Positions 1 through 8,940 of a DNA stretch of 64,000 nucleotides are shown one piece after another. The stretch lies in the NCBI RefSeq assembly GCF_016863655.1, contig NZ_BOPH01000098.1, forward strand, positions 62,001-126,000, in the 5' to 3' direction. Position numbers and translations under genes: made by a program. Under the pieces are notes generated by a model. That model was not told the origin of the DNA and made no database searches. It saw only the letters and a list, made by a program, of their open reading frames with translations. How positions within the stretch are numbered: the first letter of the stretch is position 1; each line of letters begins with the position of its first letter. Source of the DNA: Virgisporangium ochraceum (lineage in GTDB: Bacteria > Actinomycetota > Actinomycetes > Mycobacteriales > Micromonosporaceae).

Positions 1-71
1 GAGTGGCCAGAAGCGCATCCTATGCGTCGACGCCCGTCGACATGGTCCCGCACCACCGTCGATGCCCCGCC

Positions 72-90
72 ACCGTCCATCATGGACGGT
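72..90 (-). terminator. Hairpin terminator after the GntR gene
   Basis: Perfect inverted repeat ACCGTCCAT-C-ATGGACGGT, likely folding as a 7-bp stem with a 5-nt loop. It lies 15 bp past the stop of the minus-strand GntR gene. There is no T-tract, which is usual in high-GC actinomycetes. The remaining bases 1-71 hold no gene I can support. Confidence 0.5.
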
Positions 91-105
91 CGACCGCCGG
101 GTGGG

Positions 106-753
106 TCAGCCGTCACCGGCCGGCAGGGTGTGCCAGATGTCGAACGCCATCGACGCGGCCGCGCGCGCGTCCCCGGCCGCGATGAGGTCGATCAGCCGCG
201 TGTGCAGGTCGACGGACGCGTGCCCGTCGGTGCTGAAGCGCAGCCGCTCCGCGCGGCGCACCAGCGGATCGAACTGGTCGAGGACGGTCTCGACCGCCGT
301 ATTGCCCAGCGCGGTCACCGGGATCCGGTGGATCTCGTCGTCGGCGTCGAGGGCCGCGCCGATGTCTCCCGCGTCCACCGCCGCGGCGAACCGGCGGTTG
401 GCGTCGCGCATGCGCGCGATGTCGTCCTCGCTCAGCCGGCCCGCGGTCTGGCGGACGGCCAGTTCGTGCATGGCGGCGACGACGTCGCGGGCGTCCTGCA
501 CGGCCGTCGCGTCGATGGTGCTCACCCGCGTCGACCGGCCCGGCAGCGCGACCACCAGGCCGCTGGCCGCGAGGCGCAGCAGGGCCTCGCGCACCGGGGT
601 GCGGCTGACCCCCAGCCACTCCGCGAGCTCACCGTCCTTCAACTGCTCTCCGGGGAGGAAGGTGCAGTCGACGATGGCGTCGCGCAGGCGCCGGTAGACG
701 TCGTCGCGCAGGAGGGAGCGGTCCACGGCCCGACCGCCCGAGGGAATCGGCAT
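106..753 (-). CDS. GntR family regulator, FadR/FCD subfamily
   Basis: A 215-residue DNA-binding repressor. The winged helix-turn-helix is N-terminal (recognition region EWLGVSRTPVREALLRL at about residues 44-60). It is followed by an all-helical FCD ligand-binding domain (about 85-205) that in this family binds a metal and a small organic acid. The length is typical. Divergent from an alpha/beta hydrolase gene, with two near-identical palindromes in the gap, one covering its own start codon, so it probably represses itself and the hydrolase. The effector cannot be told from sequence. The family call is firm; the target is inferred from the palindromes. Confidence 0.9.
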   Translation of the reverse strand: MPIPSGGRAVDRSLLRDDVYRRLRDAIVDCTFLPGEQLKDGELAEWLGVSRTPVREALLRLAASGLVVALPGRSTRVSTIDATAVQDARDVVAAMHELAVRQTAGRLSEDDIARMRDANRRFAAAVDAGDIGAALDADDEIHRIPVTALGNTAVETVLDQFDPLVRRAERLRFSTDGHASVDLHTRLIDLIAAGDARAAASMAFDIWHTLPAGDG

Positions 754-766
754 GCAACATATTGCA
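753..766. promoter_or_regulatory. Probable GntR operator O1
   Basis: TGCAACATATTGCA, an inverted repeat with TGCAA/TTGCA arms, overlaps the first base of the GntR start codon. The same core, GCAA(C/T)ATATTGC, recurs at 821-832. Two copies of one palindrome flanking a divergent gap next to a GntR gene is the usual arrangement for an autoregulated FCD repressor. Confidence 0.6.
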
Positions 767-815
767 CATACCTCGCCCGCTCACACAAATCGATGGACCC
801 CTTGCCTGTGCGTGC

Positions 816-837
816 TGCACGCAATATATTGCATGCA
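816..837. promoter_or_regulatory. Probable GntR operator O2
   Basis: A 22-bp near-perfect palindrome with one mismatched pair, whose centre GCAATATATTGC (821-832) is exact. It lies about 70 bp upstream of the hydrolase start and matches O1 in its core. It is very AT-rich for this genome and so stands out. Confidence 0.6.
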
Positions 838-904
838 GCGCCGGTGGAAGTCGCCCATCGACGGGCGGCAGGAAGGCCGGCGCGGCACAGGGAGGAAGAG
901 CGTC

Positions 905-1600
905 ATGGCGCAGGAGATCAGGAACATCGTGCTCGTGCACGGCGCGTTCGCCGACGGTTCGGGCTGGCGCGGCGTGTACGACAGGCTCACGGCCCAGGGC
1001 TACCGGGTCACGGTCGTGCAGAATCCGCTCACCTCGCTCGAGGACGACGTCGCGGCGACCACGCGGGTGCTCGACCGGCAGGACGGCCCGACGATCCTGG
1101 TCGGCCACTCCTGGGGCGGCACGGTCATCACCGAGGCGGGGGTCCACCCGGCCGTCGCCGGGCTGGTCTACGTGTCGGCGCTGGCACCCGACGCCGGCGA
1201 GACCACCGCCCAGCAGTACGAGGGGTTCGCCGCGACGCCCGACTTCGTCATCGACGTCGTCGACGGGTTCGGGTACCTCGACCCCGCGACGTTCAAGGCC
1301 GGGTTCGCGGCCGACGCCAGCGACGCCGAGGCCGCCTTCCTCCGCGACTCGCAGGTCCCCATCAACATGGCGGTGTTCGGGACGCCCGTGAAGAACGCCG
1401 CGTGGCGCGACAAGCCGAGCTGGGCGGTGATCGCGACGGAGGACAGGGCGTTCGACCAGGCCATGCTGCAGCACATGGCCAAGCGCATCGACGCCACGGT
1501 CACGAACGTGTCCGCCAGCCACGCCCTGTACGTGACGCAGGCCGGCACCGTCTCCGACGTGATCGCCACCGCCGCGCGGACCGCCGGCTCCACCCGCTGA
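905..1600 (+). CDS. Alpha/beta hydrolase (EstC-like)
   Basis: A 231-residue cytoplasmic hydrolase. Near the N-terminus is the oxyanion-type VLVHGAFADGSGW segment. The nucleophile serine lies in GHSWGG (about residue 69), and candidate acid and base follow in ATEDRAFD and SASHALYV near the C-terminus. This pattern is typical of the small EstC/salicylate-esterase-like group. I chose ATG 905 because GGGAGGAAG lies just upstream; the reading frame opens earlier but through the operator. It is divergent from the GntR regulator and probably controlled by it. The substrate is unknown, and the family includes esterases and cofactor-free oxygenases. Confidence 0.85.
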   Translation: MAQEIRNIVLVHGAFADGSGWRGVYDRLTAQGYRVTVVQNPLTSLEDDVAATTRVLDRQDGPTILVGHSWGGTVITEAGVHPAVAGLVYVSALAPDAGETTAQQYEGFAATPDFVIDVVDGFGYLDPATFKAGFAADASDAEAAFLRDSQVPINMAVFGTPVKNAAWRDKPSWAVIATEDRAFDQAMLQHMAKRIDATVTNVSASHALYVTQAGTVSDVIATAARTAGSTR

Positions 1601-1662
1601 CCACCGCCGGGCCGGCCCGCACGTGTCGTGGGGCCGGCCCCGGCCTCCCGGAGGGTGACCGC

Positions 1663-2313
1663 ATGTCGTTCCAGGTGGCGCTGTGGATCGAGCTTCTCGC
1701 CGCGGGACTCGGTGGCCTGCAGGGCGCGCTGTTCGCGGCGGGGGAGCGGCACCGCCGCATCGACGTGCTCGGCGTCATCGTCATCGGGCTCGCCGTGTCG
1801 CTCGGGGGGAGCCTGCTGCGCGACATCGTCCTCGACCGGCCGCCCGTCGTGGTCTGGGAGAACTGGTACCTGCTGGTCGCCGGCGCGTCGGCCGTGCTGG
1901 GCATGGCGCTGCAACCGCTGCTCGCGCGCGCGGACCTGCTGATCACCGTGCTCGACGCGGTCGTCATGGGGCTGTTCGGCGCGATCGGTGCCTCGAAGGC
2001 GCTGTCCCTCGGGGTCGGCGCGGTCGGCGCGGTGGTCGTCGGGGTGGTCGGAGCCATCGGCGGCGGCATGCTGCGCGACGTCATCATGGGGCTGCCGATC
2101 TCGTTCCTCCACGTCGGCACGCTCTACGCGGTGGCCGCCGGCGCCGGCGCCGCCACGCTCGTCCTGCTCACCGGGCTCGGCACACCGACCCCGGTCGCGG
2201 GGGTCGTCTGCCTGGTGGTGACCGCGTCGGTGCGGCTGTCCGCCGTCGTCTTCGGCTGGACCTTCCCGGAGCAGCGTGCGGTGCGGCCGCGGGGCTCCCA
2301 CCGCTCCGGCTGA
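1663..2313 (+). CDS. Trimeric intracellular cation (TRIC) channel family membrane protein
   Basis: A 216-residue integral membrane protein with about seven hydrophobic helices and the internal duplication of the UPF0126/TRIC family. The first repeat carries GGSLLRDIVL (about residues 47-56) and the second GAIGGGMLRDVIMG (about residues 129-142). Prokaryotic TRIC members form homotrimeric potassium-permeable channels. ATG 1663 sits about 6 bp after GGAGGGTG. The gene follows the hydrolase by 62 bp and may be co-transcribed. The family assignment is good; ion selectivity cannot be read from sequence. Confidence 0.87.
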   Translation: MSFQVALWIELLAAGLGGLQGALFAAGERHRRIDVLGVIVIGLAVSLGGSLLRDIVLDRPPVVVWENWYLLVAGASAVLGMALQPLLARADLLITVLDAVVMGLFGAIGASKALSLGVGAVGAVVVGVVGAIGGGMLRDVIMGLPISFLHVGTLYAVAAGAGAATLVLLTGLGTPTPVAGVVCLVVTASVRLSAVVFGWTFPEQRAVRPRGSHRSG

Positions 2314-2327
2314 CGGTGCGGAACCGG

Positions 2328-3236
2328 TCACCTGCCCAGCCGCGACCGCAGCCAGGTCGACACCGCCGCGCCGACCTCCGCCGGGCGGTCCTCGGGCAGG
2401 AAGTGCAGCCCGGTACCGACGTCCTGAACGGTCAGGTGCGGCAGGGCGTCGCGGCACCTGCGCACCACGTCCCGCGTGACGACCGCGCCCGGCTCGCCGT
2501 GGACGAGCAGCTTCGGCACCGGGGAGACCGACAGGTTCTCCCACCCGGCGGCGAGGATCGACGCGCTGCCGGCCGGAACACCCGCGACGGGGATCTCGCG
2601 GGTCCACCGCAGCAGCGGCCGGCGGGACGCCGCGTCCGGGTACGGGCGGCGGTAGACGGCCAGGTCGGCCGGTGCCGGCGTACGCAGCATCGCGGCGGGC
2701 AGCAGCGCGTCGAGGAGGAAGTTCTCCTCCAGCACCATGCGTTCGCCGACGCCGGGTGTCCGCAGCCGCTGGAACAGTTCGCGACCGCCCGGGTCGAAGT
2801 CGTCCCAGCCGTCGAGTGGACGCAGGTGGCCCTCCATGAACGCGGCCCCGGCCACCCGGTCGGGGTGGCGGCGCAGCAGGTCCAGGCCGATCGCCACGCC
2901 CCAGTCGTGCCCGACGAGAACCGGGTCGTCGAGGTCGAGCGCGTCCAGCAGCGCCTCGACGTGGTCGATGTGCTCGCCGAGCGTGTAGGCGATGTCCGGC
3001 TTCCCGGACCCGCCCATCCCGATCAGGTCGACGGCGACGCAGCGCCGACCGCCGGCGGCCACGTGCGGCAGGACGCCCCGCCACAGGTACGACGACGTCG
3101 GGTTGCCGTGCAGGAACACCACCGGTCGTCCGGCACCGCCGTCGAGGCACCGCATGGTCGACCCGGCCACCGCGACGTCACGCTCGACCCACCGGACCAT
3201 CCCTCGATGGTCGGGCTCCCGGCGGGTGTCCGCCAT
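2328..3236 (-). CDS. Haloalkane dehalogenase-like alpha/beta hydrolase
   Basis: A 302-residue enzyme with strong resemblance to subfamily II haloalkane dehalogenases. Visible signatures are HGNPTSSYLWRG (Asn of the halide site), GMGGSGKPD, and GHDWGVAIG, which supplies the nucleophile Asp and the second halide-stabilising Trp. Near the C-terminus GTGLHFLPED carries the catalytic His. The usual EIPVAG and SPVPKLLVHGEPG segments are present. This family hydrolyses carbon-halogen bonds to an alcohol and halide. ATG 3236 is chosen; ATG 3200 would also keep all motifs. It converges on the TRIC gene with a 14-bp gap. Activity on a real haloalkane is inference, since some members have other substrates. 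Confidence 0.82.
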   Translation of the reverse strand: MADTRREPDHRGMVRWVERDVAVAGSTMRCLDGGAGRPVVFLHGNPTSSYLWRGVLPHVAAGGRRCVAVDLIGMGGSGKPDIAYTLGEHIDHVEALLDALDLDDPVLVGHDWGVAIGLDLLRRHPDRVAGAAFMEGHLRPLDGWDDFDPGGRELFQRLRTPGVGERMVLEENFLLDALLPAAMLRTPAPADLAVYRRPYPDAASRRPLLRWTREIPVAGVPAGSASILAAGWENLSVSPVPKLLVHGEPGAVVTRDVVRRCRDALPHLTVQDVGTGLHFLPEDRPAEVGAAVSTWLRSRLGR

Positions 3237-3283
3237 CCGGAGCGGCGCCGGGGGTGAGTGTTCACCGCCCGTTCGCCCGGCGG

Positions 3284-3799
3284 TCAGCCGCCCACGAACA
3301 GCGGGTTGGCGCCGCCGGCCGACTGCCCGAACTGGTCCTCGGGGCCGAGCGCGATGCGCGGCCCCTCGTCGGTGCCGCCGACGAGGTAGTCCGCCTCCCG
3401 GCCGCCGACCGAGACGCGCACCGACCGGCCCAGCCGGGCCTCGCCCTCGGTCAGCGTCCACTCCCGGTCGTCGAGGGCCTCCTCGTACCGGGAGTGCCAG
3501 CGCTCGACGTAGTCCCGGATCCGGTCGCGCAGGCCTGCTCCGCCCCGCGTGCCCTCCAGGTCCATCCACCACGTGGCCGCCGCCCCGGCGTCGCCGTCGC
3601 GGGCGGCCTCGAGGAACGCGGTGACGACCTCGGTCGGCGTGTCCGGCTCCCGCTGGACCACGACCACGGTGACACCGACGACCGCGAGGGCGACCACCAC
3701 CAGCGCGGCCAGCCCGATGACGACGGTGCGGCGCCGCGGCCGCCACTGGGCCGTATCGCCGGGGGGCTCGGGCCGGGGTTCCGGTTCAGGCTCGGTCAT
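3284..3799 (-). CDS. Membrane-anchored hypothetical protein
   Basis: 171 residues: a short acidic-proline N-terminus, a basic stretch, one transmembrane helix (TVVIGLAALVVVALAVVGV, about residues 25-43) and an extracytoplasmic domain of about 120 residues. The motif VVTAFLEAARDGDAGAAATWW resembles the first helix of NTF2-like/DUF4878 lipoprotein-type domains, which suggests a cone-shaped NTF2-like fold. No catalytic residues are recognisable. It sits 47 bp upstream of the dehalogenase gene on the same strand and may share its transcript. Function unknown. Confidence 0.72.
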   Translation of the reverse strand: MTEPEPEPRPEPPGDTAQWRPRRRTVVIGLAALVVVALAVVGVTVVVVQREPDTPTEVVTAFLEAARDGDAGAAATWWMDLEGTRGGAGLRDRIRDYVERWHSRYEEALDDREWTLTEGEARLGRSVRVSVGGREADYLVGGTDEGPRIALGPEDQFGQSAGGANPLFVGG

Positions 3800-3867
3800 C
3801 CGTTTCCTCGCATCGGCGTCGATGACTGTCCGGTCATGACGGTAGCGGTGCCCCGCCAGCTGCGAGA

Positions 3868-3888
3868 CTGATAGGCAACGGCTATCAG
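3868..3888. promoter_or_regulatory. LysR operator (perfect inverted repeat)
   Basis: CTGATAG-N7-CTATCAG, perfect 7-bp arms, 15 bp upstream of the LysR-type gene start. It contains the LysR-family T-N11-A box (T3872, A3884). A second, degenerate copy with the same spacing precedes the dehydrogenase gene. Confidence 0.7.
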
Positions 3889-3903
3889 AAGGGTGGACCG
3901 GCG

Positions 3904-4800
3904 GTGGACGCGCGTCAGCTCCGGTACTTCCTCGCCGTCGTCGACGCGGGGAGCGTGCGCCGGGCGGCGGCGGAGCTGTTCGTGGCCCAACCGTCGGTCT
4001 CGCAGGCGGTCCGCGCCCTGGAGCGCGACCTCGGCAGCCTGCTGTTCCACCGCACCGGCCGCCGCCTGGTGCTCACCGCCGCCGGCCGGGCGCTCGTCGA
4101 CCCGGCCCGCGAGGTGATGCGCGGCTTCGACCTCGCCCGGGCGACCGTCGCGGCCGTCGACGGCCTCGCCGGGGGCGAGCTGGTCGTCGCGTCGATGCCG
4201 TCGCAGGCGGTCAGCCCGCTCACCGACCTGGTCGCCGCGTTCACCGCCGCGCACCCGCGCGTGCGGGTGACGGTCCGCGGCGCGGGCACCCCGGCCGGCG
4301 TGCGCGGCCTGGTCACCACCGGCGCCGCCGAGCTCGGGGTGGTCGCGGCCGCGCCGACGGTCGCGCCGCCACGGGACCTGGTGAGCGTGCGCCTCACGAG
4401 CCAGCGCTTCGTGCTGCTGGCCCGCGACGCGGCGATGCTGCCCGACGGCGATCCCGTGCGCCCCGCCGACCTCGCCGGGGCCGCGCTCATCGCCGGACGC
4501 GAGGGCACCGGGATGCGCCGGGTCGCCGACGCCGTGCGCCGGCAGGCCGCGGGCAGCCGCCTCGCGGTGGAGGTGGAGCACCGGGAGGCGGTGCTGCCCC
4601 TCGTGCTCGCCGGCGTCGGGGTCGCGGTCGTCAGCGACGCGTGGCGGTCGGTCGCCGGGGCGGCGGGGGTCACCGTGCGGTCCCTCGACTGCCCCGACGT
4701 GCTGGAGGTGTCGCTGGTGTACCGACCGGGCCGGTTGAGCCCCGCCGCGGCCGCATTCGTGCACCTTGCTGATAGGCGGGGGCTCTCACCGGTCCAGTAA
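3904..4800 (+). CDS. LysR family transcriptional regulator
   Basis: A 298-residue regulator of standard LysR length. The N-terminal winged helix covers residues 1-60 (MDARQLRYFLAVVDAG, then AQPSVSQAVRALERDLG). A linker leads to the two-lobed periplasmic-binding-like effector domain (about 90-290). It starts with GTG 3904. A perfect T-N11-A palindrome lies just upstream and a related box lies within its own 3' end before the tartrate/malate dehydrogenase gene 44 bp downstream. Unusually for LysR, it points in the same direction as its presumed target. The effector is probably a dicarboxylic acid, by context only. Confidence 0.92.
   Translation: MDARQLRYFLAVVDAGSVRRAAAELFVAQPSVSQAVRALERDLGSLLFHRTGRRLVLTAAGRALVDPAREVMRGFDLARATVAAVDGLAGGELVVASMPSQAVSPLTDLVAAFTAAHPRVRVTVRGAGTPAGVRGLVTTGAAELGVVAAAPTVAPPRDLVSVRLTSQRFVLLARDAAMLPDGDPVRPADLAGAALIAGREGTGMRRVADAVRRQAAGSRLAVEVEHREAVLPLVLAGVGVAVVSDAWRSVAGAAGVTVRSLDCPDVLEVSLVYRPGRLSPAAAAFVHLADRRGLSPVQ
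4769..4789. promoter_or_regulatory. Second LysR box ahead of the dehydrogenase gene
   Basis: CTGATAG-N7-CTCTCAC has the same left arm and 7-bp spacing as the site at 3868-3888 but a degenerate right arm. It lies inside the 3' end of the LysR gene, 56 bp before the dehydrogenase start, which suggests the regulator acts on that gene. Confidence 0.5.
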
Positions 4801-4844
4801 AAGCGTCTTGGACCGGCGGCGGCGCGCGACGGTCTACTGACACC

Positions 4845-5891
<1,047 letters not shown>

Positions 5892-5893
5892 CG

Positions 5894-7930
5894 TCAGACG
5901 CGGGCCTCGAGCGCCGCGACGCCCGCGCGGACGGCGTCGCGGTGGCGCTCGTCACGCCAGATCACGCTGCTGTGGATGCCGCCCCTGGCGGCGCGTCCGT
6001 CGCTGTCGGCGAGGTCGCGGAGCCGGGGAAGGGCCATGGGGTCGAGGAGGTCGGTGCACGCCGCCACGATCGGGTCGTACTCGTCGCACCCGGCCATCCA
6101 GTGGAGCACCGGCCCGGTGACGTCGGCCCGGCCGACGCCCAGGGCGAGCAGGGCCCGCGCGGCGAGCGGCGTCTGCGGCCCGGTCAGGTGGTCGCGCAGC
6201 GCCGGTTCCAGCGCCGGGTCGCGCAACTCGACGGCGATCCGCAGGGCGTGCTCGTGCGCCAGCCAGTGCGTGAGCCCGACCGGCACGAGGCGGGTGGCCT
6301 CCACGGGATCGCCGCTGCGCAGCAGCACGTGTGCGGCCAGCAGCCGCATCGGGACCGACGCGTCCATCGGCAGGGGCCGGATGAGCTCCGCCAGCGCCGT
6401 CAGCGCCGCCTCGCCCGGACCGTCTCCGGTCAGCAGGACCGGCCGCAGGATCCCCGCGGCCACGTCGACCGTGGGGTTCCTGCGGCGCAGCGCCGCGGCC
6501 AGCGGCCCGGCGTCGCCGGTGCGGCGCAACAGGGCGACCGCGGCCGCTGCCGCCGTGCCGGCGTCGTCGTCGGCGGCCACGGTGCGCAGGTCGCGCTCGT
6601 CGGCGAGCCCGAGGTGCAGGAGCGCGGTCGACGTGGGTACGGGCGCGACCGTCGCGGCCGCGCGCAGCGTGGGTTCCAGGGACCGCAGGAGCCGCCGCTG
6701 CGCGTCCCACGACCGGGTCGCCCCGGCGAGGAGGGCCACCGCTCCGGCGAGGCCGGCCACCACCCTTGGCCCGTCGGCCGCGGCGAACGCCGCACCGATC
6801 GTCGCGAGGAGGTCGGCGCCGAGGGGCAGGTAGCCGAAGTCGTGGGACAGGTCGAGGGCACGCCGGGCCTTCCAGGTGCGGCACGCCGGCTCGACCCACC
6901 GGGGATCGTTGAGCCGCACCAGCGTCGACAGCGCCAGGACCTCGGGGCTGACCAGCCGCGTCGCGCTGCGCTCCGGCAGCACACCGGCGAGCCGGGCCAG
7001 GTCGTCGGCGAACGCCGCCGCGGCCCGCCCTCCCTCGTGCATCCGCTCGGCCGCCATCCGCCGGGTCTCCGGGTCGCCGTGGTGCAGCAGCGGCGCCACC
7101 ACGGGCAGGACCCGCCCGGGTTCCCGACGGCTGCGCCCGACGCGGTCGTCCAGGGCGTACCCGACGTCCGGGGAGACCGGCTCCCGTTGCCGGGACACGT
7201 CGGTCAGCAGGTCGGCGACGAACGCCTCGTCGGCGCTGTCGACCAGGAACTCGCGCACGGGGTCCCGGACAAGCTCCTCGGAGATCTTCCCACCGGCCCG
7301 GAGCGCCGCCGCGACGGCCGCGCCCGCTCCGGCGGGGAACGGCAGGCCGGCGCGGTGCAGACCGACCGCGCCCGCCAACCGGTGCGACGGTGCACCGCCG
7401 AGGACGGCGGGGACGACCACGCTCCCGGCCGCCTCGGGCGAGCGGGCCGGCAGCGCGATCAGCAGGGCCGCCCGGGCGTCGGCGTCGGTTTCGGCGTCCC
7501 AGCGCCGCAGCAGCACGTCGGCGGGGCCGTCGCAGGCGCCGAGGACGAGGTAGGTGTGCGCGCGGACCAGCCAGTTCGCGTCGTCGGCCAGCGCGGCCAG
7601 GTCGGCGACCCGGGCGGCGACCGCCGCGCGCACGCGGGCCGAGTCACCGCGGGTCTCGAACTCGGGGCTGACCATCGCCGCGAGCGTGGCGACGGCCCCG
7701 TGCCGCTCGACGGTGTGTTCGACCCCGTCGGCCCGGCCCCACCCGACGGCCGCGCCGACGGCCACGTCGACCAGGAACGGCGCGGCGGCGACGGCGTCCT
7801 CGCCGAGGCTGGAGTCGCAGAGGATCGACGGCGGCAGGTCGGCCGGGTCGTCGTCGTCATCGGCCAGACCGCGCAGCCAGTCGGCGACGTCCGGGTCCTT
7901 CCAGTCGACGTCGTCAGGGTCCGTGGGCAC
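5894..7930 (-). CDS. HEAT-repeat-like hypothetical protein
   Basis: A 678-residue soluble protein, very rich in Ala, Leu, Arg and Asp, with many helix pairs (for example VRAHTYLVLGACDGPADVLL and ARAALLIALPARSPEAAGSV) spaced like HEAT or armadillo repeats. There are no transmembrane helices, signal peptide or catalytic motif. The N-terminus is strongly acidic (PDDVDWKDPDVADWLRGL, then DDDDD). Such solenoids usually act as protein-binding scaffolds. It starts at GTG 7930, divergent from folD with only 39 bp between starts, and its stop lies 2 bp from the convergent dehydrogenase stop. Function not recognised. Confidence 0.7.
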   Translation of the reverse strand: MPTDPDDVDWKDPDVADWLRGLADDDDDPADLPPSILCDSSLGEDAVAAAPFLVDVAVGAAVGWGRADGVEHTVERHGAVATLAAMVSPEFETRGDSARVRAAVAARVADLAALADDANWLVRAHTYLVLGACDGPADVLLRRWDAETDADARAALLIALPARSPEAAGSVVVPAVLGGAPSHRLAGAVGLHRAGLPFPAGAGAAVAAALRAGGKISEELVRDPVREFLVDSADEAFVADLLTDVSRQREPVSPDVGYALDDRVGRSRREPGRVLPVVAPLLHHGDPETRRMAAERMHEGGRAAAAFADDLARLAGVLPERSATRLVSPEVLALSTLVRLNDPRWVEPACRTWKARRALDLSHDFGYLPLGADLLATIGAAFAAADGPRVVAGLAGAVALLAGATRSWDAQRRLLRSLEPTLRAAATVAPVPTSTALLHLGLADERDLRTVAADDDAGTAAAAAVALLRRTGDAGPLAAALRRRNPTVDVAAGILRPVLLTGDGPGEAALTALAELIRPLPMDASVPMRLLAAHVLLRSGDPVEATRLVPVGLTHWLAHEHALRIAVELRDPALEPALRDHLTGPQTPLAARALLALGVGRADVTGPVLHWMAGCDEYDPIVAACTDLLDPMALPRLRDLADSDGRAARGGIHSSVIWRDERHRDAVRAGVAALEARV

Positions 7931-7969
7931 GCCGCGATGCTACGGATCCGGGCGGCGGTAGGATGCCCC

Positions 7970-8845
7970 GTGTCTTCGAACCCGCAGCAACCAGCACTTC
8001 TCATGCCCGGAAAGCCCGTCGCCGACGCGGTCCTCGCCGATGTCGGCCAGCGTGTCGCCGCCCTGCGCGCGCGTGGCGTGACGCCGAGCCTGGCCACGAT
8101 CCTCGTCGGCGACGACGACGCGAGCGCCGGCTACATCCGCATCAAGCAGCGGCAGGCGGCCGACCTCGGGTTCGACTCACCGCACCGCCACCTGCCCGCC
8201 GACGCGACCCAGCGGGACCTGCTCGACGTCATCGCCGGCTTCAACGCCGACCCGGGCGTGCACGCCGTCCTGATCCAGTACCCGATCCCCGGCCACCTCG
8301 ACTACGACGCCGCCCTGCAGACCCTCGACCCCGACAAGGACGTCGACGGGATGCACCCGCTGAACATGGGCCGCCTCGCGCTGGGGATGCCCGGTCCGCT
8401 GCCGTGCACCCCGGCCGGCATCGAGGCGCTGCTCGCCCACTACGAGATCCCGGTCGCCGGGCGCGAGGTGGTCATCCTGGGTCGCGGCGCCACGATCGGA
8501 CGTCCGCTGGCCATGATGCTGGCGCAGAAGCGCCCCACCGCCAACGCCGCCGTCACCGTCGTGCACACCGGTGTGGCCGACTGGCCCCGCTACACCGCCC
8601 GCGCCGACATCCTCGTGGCCGCGGCCGGGGTGCCGGGCATCATCCAGCCGGAGCACGTGCGTCCCGGCGCGGTGGTGATCGGCGCCGGCGTCCGCTACGA
8701 GGGCCGCCGCCTCCTCCCGGACGTCGACGAGGCCTGCGAGCGGGTCGCGTCGGCGATCACCCCGCGGCTGGGCGGCGTCGGCCCGACGACGGTCGCCATG
8801 CTGTTCCGCAACGCGGTCACCGCCGCGGAGCGCGCCACGGCGTAG
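7970..8845 (+). CDS. folD: Bifunctional methylenetetrahydrofolate dehydrogenase/methenyltetrahydrofolate cyclohydrolase
   Basis: A 291-residue FolD, close to the 288 of the E. coli enzyme. It interconverts 5,10-methylene-, 5,10-methenyl- and 10-formyl-tetrahydrofolate in cytoplasmic one-carbon metabolism. Visible signatures: SAGYIRIKQRQA with the catalytic Tyr and Lys, QYPIPGHLD, DKDVDGMHPLN, PCTPAGIEALL, the nucleotide-binding VILGRGATIGRPLAMML, and GGVGPTTVAMLF at the C-terminus. I chose GTG 7970, which gives the usual length. Just past its stop an imperfect 17-bp copy of its own last codons occurs (8824-8840 and 8853-8869, 16 of 17 identical), a small local duplication. Confidence 0.95.
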   Translation: MSSNPQQPALLMPGKPVADAVLADVGQRVAALRARGVTPSLATILVGDDDASAGYIRIKQRQAADLGFDSPHRHLPADATQRDLLDVIAGFNADPGVHAVLIQYPIPGHLDYDAALQTLDPDKDVDGMHPLNMGRLALGMPGPLPCTPAGIEALLAHYEIPVAGREVVILGRGATIGRPLAMMLAQKRPTANAAVTVVHTGVADWPRYTARADILVAAAGVPGIIQPEHVRPGAVVIGAGVRYEGRRLLPDVDEACERVASAITPRLGGVGPTTVAMLFRNAVTAAERATA

Positions 8846-8940
8846 CTTCCCGCGCGGAGCGCGTCACGGGCGTTGCGTCCCGCCGGGTTACTACGGGACC
8901 GGCGCTGCCATCTCGGACATCAGCGAGCGGCGGAGCACCT

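Noticed and set aside
22..2313. 763-codon plus-strand frame
   Set aside because: Antisense to GntR in its first part; only 1663-2313 is a recognisable gene (TRIC-like).
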